The position numbers were made by a program, and so were the translations under genes. 64,000 bases of DNA from Dryas octopetala. Taxonomy: Eukaryota > Streptophyta > Magnoliopsida > Rosales > Rosaceae. Shown here one piece after another: positions 1 through 12,274 of the stretch. The DNA lies in assembly GCA_963921425.1 (NCBI GenBank), contig OY992836.1:12741304-12805303 (forward strand), written 5' to 3'. Under the pieces are notes generated by a model. That model did no database searches, had not been told where the DNA came from, and was given only the letters and a program-made list of their open reading frames with translations. Position 1 is the stretch's first letter, and each line of letters starts with the position of its first letter.

Positions 1-3000
1 TGCCCAAAACATATATATTCCAACAACTTCAATTCAGTTGCATATATTTATTTTAAAGAGAAATATAAAATAATAAAATGAATGGTACAATTGGGATCTA
101 GAACAATATATGCTCTACGACTTTCACCATTGCCCATATGGGGACACCACATGAGTTGTTGGTCTAGAGTAGTGTAGATACTTCGATCAGTTTGGAAGGA
201 CAAGTTGATCCATGTATCTAGAGGTATCAACAAAAACTTAGTAGACAATGAATTGCTCATATTTATTGAATTATTGGACACGTATTAGTCATATAATATA
301 TTAAATATAAGAGATTTTTCAACAAATATATGTAAGTTTAATTTTCTTATGAAGTTATATAGCGTTGAAAGTGTTAATTATAAATCGTATAATCAGGAAG
401 TATATATACATATGTAAACTAACAGTATTTAGATAGAGCACCAGATAGCTGGGTGTTTAAGGTGTTATATAGAGTACTGTCAACATGATTTACTCCCACA
501 TAGATTTTTTATATCCAAGCTAACTAGGCTTTAAAGGAATGCTTTATAGGTAATAGTTTCTTTATTTATTGTTATTTCATAGGTAGTCCATCATAAATCT
601 TCTGGCAAAGAAGAACTGTTTATTATAATTTTTGCATGCCATTGATTTGAAATCTGAAAGTGGTTGATCCAACTTGAGGGATACCAATATAGTAAATGAG
701 GGTAAATTTGAAAAATATATATTATGTCAACAAAGTTTGAATCATATATATAGAATATATGTGTATTTTTTTATTGAATAAACGCGTGCTCCAAATTAAC
801 ACTGTGATCAAAATAACATAGAGAGTATCTAATAAAAGAACATGACCCAATAAATGAAACCTAAACAAGGTAACAAACTAATAATTAATGGCCAATCATT
901 CAACTATATATACATCCCCCCAAGCAAAAAGAAATTAAAAGAGGAAAACCACTTTCTTTTGTTTTGAATTTTGATTTTTCTAAAAATTGATTTCTCTGCT
1001 CCACTAGAGTTGGGTGGTAGGTTGCCTCCCAGGGCAGGGTCGAATAATGAAAGTGTTGATGTCTCAAGGATCATGCCTCACTAACAGCCATTTATCTTAT
1101 CTATCCAAATACAGTGTATAAAGTGAGCATAAAAAGTTCAAAAAGAAAAATTATGGTCAAACCGGATCTAAATATCAAATATTATAAATCGTCGAAAAAA
1201 ATATTTCAAATATTATACCCATGTGAGATAGCTTACTAAGTTCCCAACATCCCAAAGAAGCTTTCATTATCAGAGAGGGCAAGGTGGCCAAGGCCCCGTT
1301 TCATAAATCCATGAAATGCATCAGCTATTCCAACCTTGCAAACGTACAAGTGCATTGTATCCTTTCTGACACATTCTTCTATCATAATATCATTTTTCAT
1401 ATTCTCATTTACTCATTTTTTCTTACGGGCCGGGAATCATCTTCTTCTAAAATAAACTCATACTCATATATTAAGAAATTTCTATTATTAGATAGTTTGA
1501 CATATCATATTGTCGGATAATTAATCTGGATGAGTATAGATTGAATCATGTGTGACAACTTAATATGTAGGACTTTATGGCAAGAAATTAAAACGCTACC
1601 CTTTGTTTATTCTCATTGAAATTCTATGAACTACACTAACGATAACCAAGTCATGTAGTATTTAATTTTTTCTTATCAAATAGTTTGACATGTAATGTTG
1701 TTAGATTATGAATCAAAATATATCATTAATTCGATGTAATGATACCTAGATGTAAAGTCCTAATTTATAGTAAAAAAAACCTAACATGACATATATATGG
1801 TTAGATATCATTCCTCTATGTATCTAAACTAACAACATATATAATGTTATCTTTAAATATAGGAGTACTTATAGAGATGTTTCCAAATAATTTTACATGG
1901 TAATTAAGCAGTTGAAGTGAGTGATTAAGAAGTTTTGGTGTGGAGTTTTTCCTGCATTACATGTCCATTCTCCACAACTTGGCAAAAAATTAGGTTTTTT
2001 TTCTTTGGTTTATAAATTGGAGGTGCACTAAAGATGGGGAGAATCGACTATAAATGAAGATAAGGTGGTGTGACCGTGTGAGCAGCAAGGGATTTTTTAT
2101 ATATAAGTATATATTACTTATATATAGTATATACTATATATATATATATATATATATGCAATGCAGGAGGCAATAAAATTGTTGGTTGGTTGGTTGGATT
2201 AGATTTTGGCAGGAGTATAGTACCAAATTTAAAGGGGGCAGGTAGAGCATGTATATCCTAATATCTTGAACCAAAATTCTCTCTCTTTGATTTTCTCTCT
2301 TAGGTCGGAAGATGACAATTCCTTCCCATGTCCCATATGCAAGGTGAGATGTATTAGGATGATATACTAGTAGATCTCATCATACAGATGAAGGCCTGAA
2401 AAGAGAAACATCGTGATAGAAATCTGAATGCATGGTTCGCTCTAAACCACAATTCAATTCATCTGCTTGAGATAAAAAGAATTCAATTAATCTACTTGAG
2501 ATAGAATTCAATTTCATTTTGTTGTTTGGATTTTAGGGTTAGACCGAAGTCTCTAGCTAGCTAATTATAATACTTTTGCTAGGTAACATATATGTAACCA
2601 AAAGTCTAATATAGTAAAATTTCTGTATTTCAAGATTAATTTAGAGATTGTAGACCTCAAAACTTCTGGTTAATCACACTAGGATATGCTTATTTGGGCC
2701 TCTTCTCTTATTGTGAATTGGTTTTGAGTTAGATGTGATGCTCCAATTTTGTTCACTTATTAGGACAAAGCATTGTGAGAAAATTTCCTTTTTTTTTTTT
2801 TGTTGTTGAAAGTTTGTTTTAAATATGATATTTTTAGCTATAGATGGTTTCACTATATTAATACAAAAAACTATCTTAGAATTAATGTTGGAAATGTTTC
2901 CAACATTTTGGGTTTAGGAACAAAAAAACCAAAACTCTGTAACCTCGAATTTCTGCAATGCATATGTATGCGAGAAGTATATGGTTCAAAGAACTTAAGT

Positions 3001-5340
3001 ATTTGGCAGCACATGGTGTATTCAACCCAAACCATACCAATTTATTGTAGGAGATAAAATTTCTATCAAAATGGTGGATTATCAATTAAGCAAACATTTC
3101 TTGCAATTTCATTCAAAATTTCTATTGTTTTTCTCTCAACTCTTTTCTAAGGGTGTTGTTATTTTGTTGATATTGAATTGACATTTTTAAATTTTTTAAT
3201 GATTAATATTTCTGTCACTACCAATAAACATTTAATCATCAATATTGTCAATACCAACATTTTTTTTCGTGCTTAAAAACTTATGTGCCTTTTGGGTTTG
3301 AACTGCCATATGAGTTAGCGTCTTGCAAAAAGGCCCAAGCCCATGTGTTGAACCCAGAAAGGCAGGCCTTCAGGTCCACCTATGAAAATTCAAGAAGTCT
3401 ATAACGAGCCTCCATTAAGCATTCAGGGCAGCTCCAGAAATACATTTCTTTTTTTTTGGTTAAAAACCATGATAGATTTCATCTGTAGGAACTAGGAAGG
3501 AAGAGTTAAAGTTCAAAATTTATTTCCAGCCCTGAACTCGAATGAGCCCACTTACCGTTGACATGACTAAATGGGTTGAGACTATTAGTTGAAGTGGGCT
3601 TATTTCCAAAAGTGATGGCACACAAATCTAAAGAAAAGGACCAATCTTAATAAATTTTAGTTGAAGTGTCCACTATGCTTTAAATGCTTTAATCACAAAA
3701 CAAAAGAAAAGGATCAATCTTGGTTACTTCGGACCCAACAATGCATAACTCATGAGTCCATTTCCTTTTTTTTTTTTTGCCAGAAACTCATGTGTACAAT
3801 TGTACATTTCAAATATATGACATTCGCAGCTGTTGGGATAATAAAGTTTGTTCTTTCAAGGAAAAAACTCTTAATAAACTATAATAATTTTCGTTCCCTG
3901 TTTAATAAAAAAGCGATCTTTGTTTGATCTTTACTTTTTTTTAATATTGGTTTTGGATAAAAGCAAAAAAAAAATATATTTTTTAAAGTACAATTATTTC
4001 TTTGGCCCAAATATTGATTAGAATATCTAATTGGAAGGATTGTAGAATTTTTGTCTGTGCATCCAAATTCGACCCATTATTTCTTCCAAATAAATAAAAA
4101 AAGTATACAACATTCAATCTCTCAACTAACATATTGGTTCAAAATTGTGTTCTGATGTAATTAATCTAAGCCTTATGAGGGATTTCGTCTATAATTTTTA
4201 TATCAACTAATAAAAAAAACGGATACGTTATAATTTTTATTTTTTTATTATTTAGAAGTAGGAAAGGATATGAATCAAATTTTATATGATGAGTTTAGTT
4301 TTTAATTATAAAAAAATGGTGATTTATTGTTTGAAAAAAAAAAAAACAAAAACTAATTATGAAGGTGCTCAATAATCATGGAATAGTATATTAGTGTACT
4401 TAGCTGTCGTGGGGCATCATAACGTCTACTCCCTGTCTTGATGTCGCTTTTCTCATTTCTCTACATATGACATACTCTGTCGTTAGGTCTCTTGTCACTA
4501 TGCATTCAATTATTCAAAGGTACATATATTTGAAATGCTCCTACACGTGAAAAATAGCATTTAATTAAAAATTTCGCAATGAGCCAAATACGTGAAGCAT
4601 ATATGCATATATGGTGAGATTGAGTCAAATATGTATATATGGTGAGACTGAGTCAAAAACGTGAAGCAATTATATTGTGTTATGTACACGTGACTTAGAG
4701 CATAATATGTGGATGAAGAGGTCTACTTGATCAATTTGAGATTGATATCCTCAACATTATATAGTCAAGTGCTTTTTTTTAAAGGTCCATTGACTTTAGA
4801 TACCAAATTATAATGTTTTTTCATTTCAACTACTAAAACATTTATGTCATTTTACTTTAGGTATAAAATTTCAGTTTAAGTACCAATTTTAAAAAATATT
4901 GTTATATTAAACTGTGACTGTCTAATAGTCATAACTTTTTTATTGATTTATTTATTTTTTTCAATATTTGCAAGGCTTAAACTTTTATTTACTTTTTGGA
5001 TTATACGACTTCATCCCCCAAACCTAAATCAAAAGTATGAAACCTTTAAAAATTTTGATTTTTTATAAATTTTAAATAGTCACAACTGTGACAGTTCGAC
5101 AGTCACAACTGTATAACAAACTAATTTGTGACCTAATCCAAAATGTTTTACTCTAGGTTAGTACCTAAACTAAAAAAAATTAGTGTCTTGGTGCTTTATT
5201 AAAAAGCTATTGATATTTGGTATTTAATCCTAATTTTCTATTTTTTTAATGGTAAAAAAAAAAAAATACCTTGACTAATAAAGGACTCAAATATTAGTTA
5301 AATATTGATTTTTCTGTAAATGATCCAAATATTATAGGGT
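1..5340. other. AT-rich intergenic spacer without recognisable genes
   Basis: No spliced or long reading frame with family resemblance is visible on either strand; the short open frames are AT-rich and lack coding character. The stretch holds poly-A/T runs and an AT dinucleotide tract near 2135-2157. Around 4780-5230 there is an imperfect foldback-like repeat with 'gtaccaa/ttggta'-type motifs at both sides, but I cannot define its ends. Confidence 0.6.
2135..2157. repeat. (AT)n microsatellite
   Basis: A run of alternating AT/TA follows a longer quasi-palindromic stretch of 'tatata' blocks starting near 2098. Confidence 0.8.
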
Positions 5341-5399
5341 TTTTTTTTTTTTTTTTTTAAGAAGTCCAAAACGAAAAAAGCCAATGATTGGCCGACCCA

Positions 5400-7330
5400 C
5401 CTGCAAAAACACAATGATAGGTCGGTCCACTTTTATTGAGCCGAGCGTTCGGCATCTTCACCGAGCACTCGGTATCATTCATCAAGTGCTCGTACGAGTG
5501 CTCGACAATTGCCACTATACGACACTAATTATTTGAATTGCACAAAACAATCGTGTTATTTTGTTACTAATTGCCACTGTGCGATAGTAACTATTTAAAT
5601 TCCATGATTGCCATTATGGGACAGTAGCAATTTGCCAAGTTAAAAAAAAAAAAACCCACCGAGCGCTTGACACTGAAAACACGGGAGCAGATATAACGTG
5701 GGCTTTATTTGTACAAAGTGGACCTATTTATTATTGTAACTTTTAGGTGAGTTTGTTTATTATTAAGAGCTGTAAAATAGACTTTAGAATAATTTACTTA
5801 ATATTATATAATTAAATTGTTTGTTTAAATTCATAAATTATTAGTCTAGTGATATTTCTTTTTATAATTTTAAAGAGATTTTGAGTTTCACTAGCATATT
5901 GAATATGATTTTAACCTTATTATGGGTCTTTTTTTTAAACTTACAAATACATAAAAAACACAGTGACATGCCGGTCCACTTTAATGAGCCGAGCGCTCGG
6001 CATCTTCACCAAGCACTGGGTACCTTTCATCGAACGGTCGACAATTTTCATTATCAGACAAGGGCAATAATTGCCACTGTGCAACAATAACTATTTAAAT
6101 TGTATTAAACACATGTGTTATACTATTACTAATTGCCAGTGTGCGATAATAACTATTTGAATTCCATAATTGCTACTGTGGGACAATGACAATTTTCCAA
6201 ATTTTTTATTTTTTATTTAAAAACCCACCAAGCTCTCATACAAAGAAGCAAATATAACGTGCTTTATTTGTACAAAATAGACCTATTTATCATTGCAACA
6301 TTTTAAGTGGGTTTGTTTATTATTAACAGCTGTACAATGAACTTTAGAGTAATTTACTTAATATTATATAATTAAGTTGTTTGTTTAAATTAATAAATTC
6401 TTAGTCTAGTAATATTTATTTTCATAATTATAAAGAGATTTTGAGTTTGAGTTTCACTTGTATATTGAATATGATTTTAACCTCATTATGGGTCTTTTTT
6501 TTAATATTTAAGGGGTTTGGCAAACCAATTCTATTAATATTTCCACGAAGGTGACTCACATTTCTCTCATGGAGCCTACAAAGGCTTTATTATTTAAAAG
6601 GTGAGTGTGTCCAAATAGCACAAGACTCAAAAATCAAGAGGTCACCTAAAAATTAGTAGGACAGACAAAGTTCACTATTCTGCATTGACGATTCAATTTG
6701 AGTTGATCTTAAAGAAACAAAATCACCAATATATTGTATAACAGAAAAAAAAAAAAAAAAAAACCCTACTTGAACTACTTCTTTTAATTGATCTAGCTCA
6801 GCGTTTGGCATGGAGTTTAAATTAATAATTAAGAGAAAATTAACATTTATATAAAAATTATAAAGACATAGAGGAGAGGAAGATCAAATTAATATCATAT
6901 TGTTATACTCACAGAATTTCTTTACCAAATTCTATTTGTCAAATGATATGATAAAAACATTACATAGTTAAGTTGTTTGGTTAGACCAGTAAGCTATTAA
7001 TCTATTGACATTTCTCTTTTGAAAATGTTCCTAGTTTGAATCTTTCCCACTTGGATAATGGATGTGGTCTTAGTCTTACGATGGGTCTTTTTTCAAATGT
7101 TTTATGGGTTTGCAAAATCAACACATTCTATTAATATTTCCACGAAGGTGACTCACATTGAGCTCATGTACCCTACAAAGGCTTTATTATTCAAAAACGT
7201 GAGTGTGCCCGAATAGCATAAGACCTTAAAAGAAACAAAGTAGGACATACAACTTTCACTACTTTGCATTGTTCCAGGAAAGAATTTGAGTTGATCTAAA
7301 AGAAACAAATCACCAATATATATTGATTAG
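5400..7330. repeat. Direct tandem repeats, units of about 0.56-0.6 kb, upstream of lipase copy A
   Basis: Three diverged units are visible. Unit 1 (about 5400-5940) and unit 2 (about 5950-6510) share the GAGCCGAGCG-CTCGGCATCTTC stretch, the 'tttacttaatattatataatta' stretch and the end motif 'attatgggtctttttt'. A third, more diverged unit (about 6930-7095) ends in 'acgatgggtctttttt'. A second shared block, 'ttccacgaaggtgactcaca', occurs at about 6540 and again at about 7138, followed by the same 'cctacaaaggctttattatt' text. No reading frame is conserved between units. Confidence 0.7.
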
Positions 7331-7337
7331 CTAGCAT

Positions 7338-7345
7338 TATAAATA
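7338..7345 (+). promoter_or_regulatory. TATA box of lipase copy A
   Basis: TATAAATA lies 85 bp upstream of the ATG at 7430. The identical TATA region is present before copy B, where the shared sequence starts only 4 bp upstream of the TATA box. Confidence 0.5.
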
Positions 7346-7429
7346 GTGTGCATGCATGACTTTGGAACACCACCACCACCACCACCAAATTGGCCTGCTT
7401 AATTGCTTTCTTTACTTTGCTCCTAATCG

Positions 7430-9405
7430 ATGGATTCCTGCGGTTCCGAAAAGTTTTGGGTGCTTCGACCAGAGAAAGCCGGTCCAATCAGGCTCTTACG
7501 CTTCTTTTGGTCCGGCTACCTGGCAGAAAATAAAGACGAGGCCATGATCTGCTGCTCCAAGGAGGAGGAGCAAAATCTCAAACATAGAGGCCTCATAGTT
7601 CTCTCTCTCCTACTGCAAATGATTTTATTATGGGTGGCCAAACCCATGAGATATTTTGGTTTAGGGCTGGAGTGGGTGCTCAACCTTCTCAATACTCCTA
7701 TGCAAAACTGGCCTGGGATGTTTCAGAATCTTTTCAGAGGTACAGTAGGTAGTCCTCCCAATTAATCTAGACCTAGTTAATTAACTAGCTATTATCTCAT
7801 GCATGCAACTCCATCTCATTCTTTCTATCGACCACTACTCATAGTATTAATTGATTGATACACTCAAATTTAAATTTGTACGTTTACTAAATTTTATTCA
7901 CTAAATAATGTAATACATCCATTAGGTGACTAAATTTGATAAGTGACATATATACAGATAAGGTAAAGGAATATAGAAAATCTGCGACTTTCATGTCTGC
8001 TGTAGGACATGCAGACCCCCGAGTGGAGTTGGATTCGACCATAGACCGGGCAGCTGATCCCATCAGATACAATAGAGCACTCTCAGCAATGGCTGCTAAA
8101 ATAGCCTATGAGAACGAAGCTTTCATTAAAGCTACAGTCCAAAATCATTGGAAGGTACAAGTTGATCATTTTGTAATATATAAGTATGCAATTAAAGACA
8201 ATCTTAATTAATTGAGTTTACATATAACCATAATAATTAATATATATTTTTGTAATTTGGTGCAGATGGAACTGATTGAGTTCTTTAACTTTCGGAATGG
8301 TAAGTAATGATATTCATATATGCACCACCAGTTTCTTGTTTAAAAGTATAAATATATGTATATTGATTGATTTGAACACTAATATACATGTACGTACTTA
8401 TATGACCGCCAATTTCTGTGGCAGAATTTCAAAAGAAAAATACAACACAAGCCTACTTGCTTCGTGATCAAACAGACCCTAATAATCATTTGATCGTGGT
8501 GGCCTTCAGAGGTACCGAGTTCTTCAATGCAGATGACTGGAGTACCGACTTTGATATTTCCTGGTACAAGCACGGTCGTATGGGAAAAGTGCATGCTGGG
8601 TTTATGAAAGCCCTAGGCTTAACCAAAGCAGGTTGGCCTAAGGAACTCGAGCCAGATCACCGATTAGCCTATTACACGCTTAGAGAACGTCTGAGGAATC
8701 TTGTGCTGCACGGCAAGAACACGAAATTCGTAGTTACGGGTCACAGCTTGGGCGGGGCACTGGCGATTTTGTTTGCAGCCATTTTGGCATACCATGAGGA
8801 AACATTGTTGTTGGACAAATTGGAAGGGGTTTATACATTCGGGCAACCGAGGGTTGGGGATAAAGAATTTCAGAAGTTCATGAAGAAAGAAATGAAGCAT
8901 CATGATATCCACTACCAGAGGATTGTTTACAGTAACGATTTTGTCTCTAGGATACCCTTTGATGATCATATATTTTTGGCCAAGCACGTTGGGAAGTGCC
9001 ATTATTATAATAGCCTCTATCATGAAAAGGTATATACATTATATAATGTCAATTCTTCAGGCACACACGTACATGTATATTATAAAGGGGGATAATTAAT
9101 TTAATTTTATGCATGGTAATCAAACGTGACGCTTATGCAGGGTTAATTATGTGTCTATTAATTTCATGCAGATACTCAAAGAACCACCAAACAAGAATTA
9201 CTTTAATCCAAGGGAGGCAATTTTCCAGCACCTAACTGCAGTTTGGGAGCTTATAAGAAGCTTTATTATTCCACACATAAAAGGACCGGAGTACAAAGAA
9301 ACTTGGGTACTCAAATTGATTAGGGTATTTGGACTCATTGGACCAGGGTTTACAGCTCACAATCCCCAGGATTATGTTAATGCAACCCGATTGGGGTATC
9401 TGTGA
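7430..9405 (+). CDS. OBL1: Triacylglycerol lipase OBL1-like, copy A (five exons)
   Basis: Class-3 (alpha/beta-hydrolase) lipase of the oil-body lipase type, expected to hydrolyse triacylglycerol at lipid droplets. Exons: 7430-7739, 7958-8154, 8266-8299, 8425-9029, 9172-9405; phases agree throughout and give 459 aa, close to the other copies here (484-492). The N-terminal ~100 residues contain a hydrophobic stretch (residues ~53-90) that probably mediates droplet/membrane association. The oxyanion-side motif VAFRGTE precedes the nucleophile elbow GHSLGG, with catalytic Ser at about residue 288. Asp352 (NDFVSR) and His445 ([14 protein letters not shown]) are the likely triad partners. Exon 3 has CGG where the three other intact copies have TGG, giving Trp to Arg at residue 179. 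A second donor (GTAGTC, nine bases further on, exon end 7748) keeps the frame and could replace the one used here. Near-identical to the gene at 39902. A candidate AATAAA lies near 9627. Confidence 0.88.
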
Positions 9406-10098
9406 ATTTAGCTAGCTAGCTTCAAAAATCCCCCATTATCTAGTAATTTAGTATCCGACTCAAAAAATAATAATCTAGTGTTTTAGTATTTGTCTATGAA
9501 GGGGTGTCGTACGTTGTATGTAACTATGTAAATGGGGTATTGTTAATTTGGGCTTTTATGCAGTGTTGGCCCATCTCCTTCATATCCATATTGTCGGGCT
9601 TCACTTTTTGTTCATGTTTTAGTGTTTAATAAATATCTTGAAAGATCAATCAAGCATGGTCAAGATCTTCCTTTCCTTTTTCTTAGGGCATTAGCATATA
9701 TGGTCAAGTTCTTCGAAATGCATTGATAATATGATTTAGGTTTAAAACCTTGATTAAGTATGAACAGCATTACATCTCACACAATATATTATATAGAAAT
9801 GGTTGAGATCTCATAATCACTCTCTCACACATTGACATGCATCGTTTATCTCTAACTATCCAGAAGAAAAAAAAATCACTAAATATTCGAATTGAAAATA
9901 AAAATCAAGGCAAAAGGATGTCATTAATTACTTATGAGATTTGAGAATATATTAGAATTTACTGATTCACTATTGCACATATTTGAGGAGATGCCATGTG
10001 CGAATGTAAGCCTTTTTGATTAAGTTTGGAGGAGACGAGTATTTGTGATGATTTGCCGATACATATTGGCTACACTATCGTCAATTATATTAACAATT

Positions 10099-10842
10099 TT
10101 AGAGTATTGTTCTACTCACATAATTTCTTTACCAAATTTTATTTGTCAAATGATGTGATGTTAGTAGGTTATTTATTTAAACCTGAATTCACTTTAAATG
10201 TCATTTATTTTAACAAGATATTTATATATGTAATTTCACGTTATTTGCCCTCATTAGTCTACCTTGGTCAATTGGCTAGAGAATATGTGTGTAATGTGGG
10301 TTAAAATTACAGTTGACAATATCTATAAAATTACTATAGGAGGAAAGTACAATCATTGGCTACAATTGACAGTATCGGTTTCCTCGAAGCCTCTTTTGGT
10401 AAGTTTGTACCCATTTACCTAATTCCACAAGTTGCACTAGCGTTGCATGTACCTTTTAGAAAATTCTATACACTAACAAAAAAAGTTTCTCATGTGGGGT
10501 TTATTATCAAGTCAACTGTACATATTGACCCAAAAAGAAAAGTTTACTTTATGAATTATTTTTTGTTTTTTTGTTTTTTTTTTGTTTGGCCAAAGAATTA
10601 TTCTTTGTTAACTGTAGGTGAACGCGTCAAAGAAAGTCCAACACCAGACTTGGCCATTTGATAATCTCTCTATAGCCACCACAGCTGATCAAAAATAGCA
10701 TACTACCTAGCTAGCTCCAATTATTTGGTCTCATGCATATATATAGAGCACGTACTGCTAATTAACTCATCAATCACTAATTAGCAGGCAGTCTAATTAA
10801 TTAAGATATATTTTGATCATCTTGATCTTCTCATTTGCCATC
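10099..10842 (+). promoter_or_regulatory. Upstream region of the lipase pseudogene, shared with the intact gene at 19737
   Basis: From about 10376 this flank matches 19249-19736 in blocks, for example 'gaacgcgtcaaagaaagtcca' at 10620 and 19502, 'cttggccatttgat' and the 'ccacagctgatca' block. A TATATATA stretch sits at 10738-10745, about 100 bp before the ATG. This shows the duplication that made the two genes included the promoter. At 10103-10160 there is also a short block similar to 6903-6955. Confidence 0.6.
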
Positions 10843-11969
10843 ATGGCTTGTGACAAAGCTTTCTCCAGAAAATTACATGCTATTGGATCCCAAGGACTTG
10901 GGCTTCTTTGATCTCCTTCACCTCTTGTTTTCCAATAACTTGGAGAGGAGGAGGTTTGTTGACTCTTCTGAGGACACCGAGGATGACCCTGAGTGCAGGT
11001 GGCTCATATTTCTTTCCATTGTGGTCCAAAAGTTACTGCAATTTCACTACAACAATTTTGGCCAAAGGCCTCCAATGATTTCCACCAAAGTTAGGGGGGT
11101 GCCAATTGCTAATGTGGCTAGTCGCTAATGTTAATTATTAGTAATTACATTATTAAGTCTGACATGAACAGTAATTGCATATTCAATTAATGATTCTGAT
11201 TAGTTGATTAAATTGTGGCACCTTAGTAATTTAAACTAAAAAAGGGGTTTAGTTAATTTAAACTAAAAAAAGGAGTTTAATTTTTTGTCTGGTTGCTCCT
11301 AGTGGCTAAACCATTACTGGGTTTCCCTATATAGTGGCAGCATCTTTTTCTTCTCACCCCCAAACTAAACGGGATCCAGCATCGGTGGATGTCAACACTC
11401 ACGCCAGAAAGTGCCGATCGGTTCAAATCCCCAAATTAAGGGGTTGCTCATCCTCCAGTCACCATCGGAAAGTGGGTTCCCTTTGGGTTGTTTATTGCCA
11501 AATAACTGGGGTTCAATCCTTCCACTGTTGTTGCGCATAGGTGGGGAAAATTCATGGGTTTTTTTGCTTTTATGGTTACCGTTATTCATGTTTGTGGCAC
11601 CTGGACTTGGGTTTTTTCAAAAATTGTGGTTCCTCTTTGTGCTTGGGCTATGCGTGAATGAGGAAGCACCTTCCATTTGTTGTGTAGATGGAGAGAATAT
11701 GCTTTTCAGAAAATGTGCTGATTGCTAGGGGTTCTAGAGGTCCGAACCTCAAGGTGGAGGTTCGGTCCTCAGCTTCATGTTGGCTTCCTGGAGGTTAGGT
11801 CCTCAAGGTGGAGGTCTGGTTCTCTGCTTCATGGCTGTGCTGAATTGTACACGTGTCTGTATTTTCAGTGATTGTGGTTATTAGTTCTTCTAGTTAGTCT
11901 ATAGCCTATAAGTGTGTGTCATGTGGCTTCTAAAGGGCAATTTAGTAAATTCGTTAGATAGGGTTTGTT

Positions 11970-11975
11970 TATAAA
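11970..11975 (+). promoter_or_regulatory. Candidate TATA box inside the CACTA element
   Basis: TATAAA precedes a pyrimidine-rich leader (12025-12060) and the ATG at 12113, an arrangement typical of plant promoters. Confidence 0.35.
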
Positions 11976-12112
11976 GACCTAACTTCAACATTTTTCTTCT
12001 CATTTTAGTCCTAAAGCAGCCGCACACCCCTTCTCTTTCTCTCTCTTCTCTTTCCTCTGCTGTGAGATCTCTTCAGCCTTCTTTTCGCCGTCCAGCTGCC
12101 AACACCGGCGAC

Positions 12113-12274
12113 ATGGACCTCAATCAACTAATCTCTTCCTCTTTTCTCTATCCTTGCCTTTTGATTGCTCAACAAGCCAATGGAAACTTGGATTCACACC
12201 TTCTCACTGCTATGTCCCAAGATCTTTTCTCCTGCATTCTCCATGGATACAACTTAGAGGACACGCACGAGTAA
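12113..12274 (+). CDS. Small unknown reading frame carried in the CACTA element
   Basis: An ATG-to-TAA frame of 53 codons follows a TATA-like site (11970) and a CT-rich leader. The product begins MDLNQLISSSFLYPCLL and ends HGYNLEDTHE. I recognise no family. It has balanced amino-acid use and is less AT-rich than its surroundings, so it may be the first exon of a captured host gene; possible further exons lie towards 13530. It could equally be non-coding. Confidence 0.3.
   Translation: MDLNQLISSSFLYPCLLIAQQANGNLDSHLLTAMSQDLFSCILHGYNLEDTHE

Larger units (their letters stand above)
7334..10098 (+). repeat. Segmental duplication, proximal copy (partner 39809-42777)
   Basis: Exons, introns, 5' leader and about 0.7 kb of 3' flank match 39809-42777 almost base for base. 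Similarity starts at 'gcattataaatag' (7334) and stops after 'caattatattaacaatt' (10098). Upstream and downstream flanks are unrelated. The distal copy has about 150 bp of extra sequence around 42210-42370. Confidence 0.88.

Noticed and set aside
8664-9023. 119-codon minus-strand frame antisense to lipase exon 4 (also at 41154-41516 and 28782-29108)
   Set aside because: It lies exactly over the conserved lipase exon in all copies and has no family resemblance; its openness is a by-product of the sense codons.
10026-10661. Frames upstream of the lipase pseudogene
   Set aside because: They lie in promoter-like sequence shared with 19249-19736, where the frames are not conserved.
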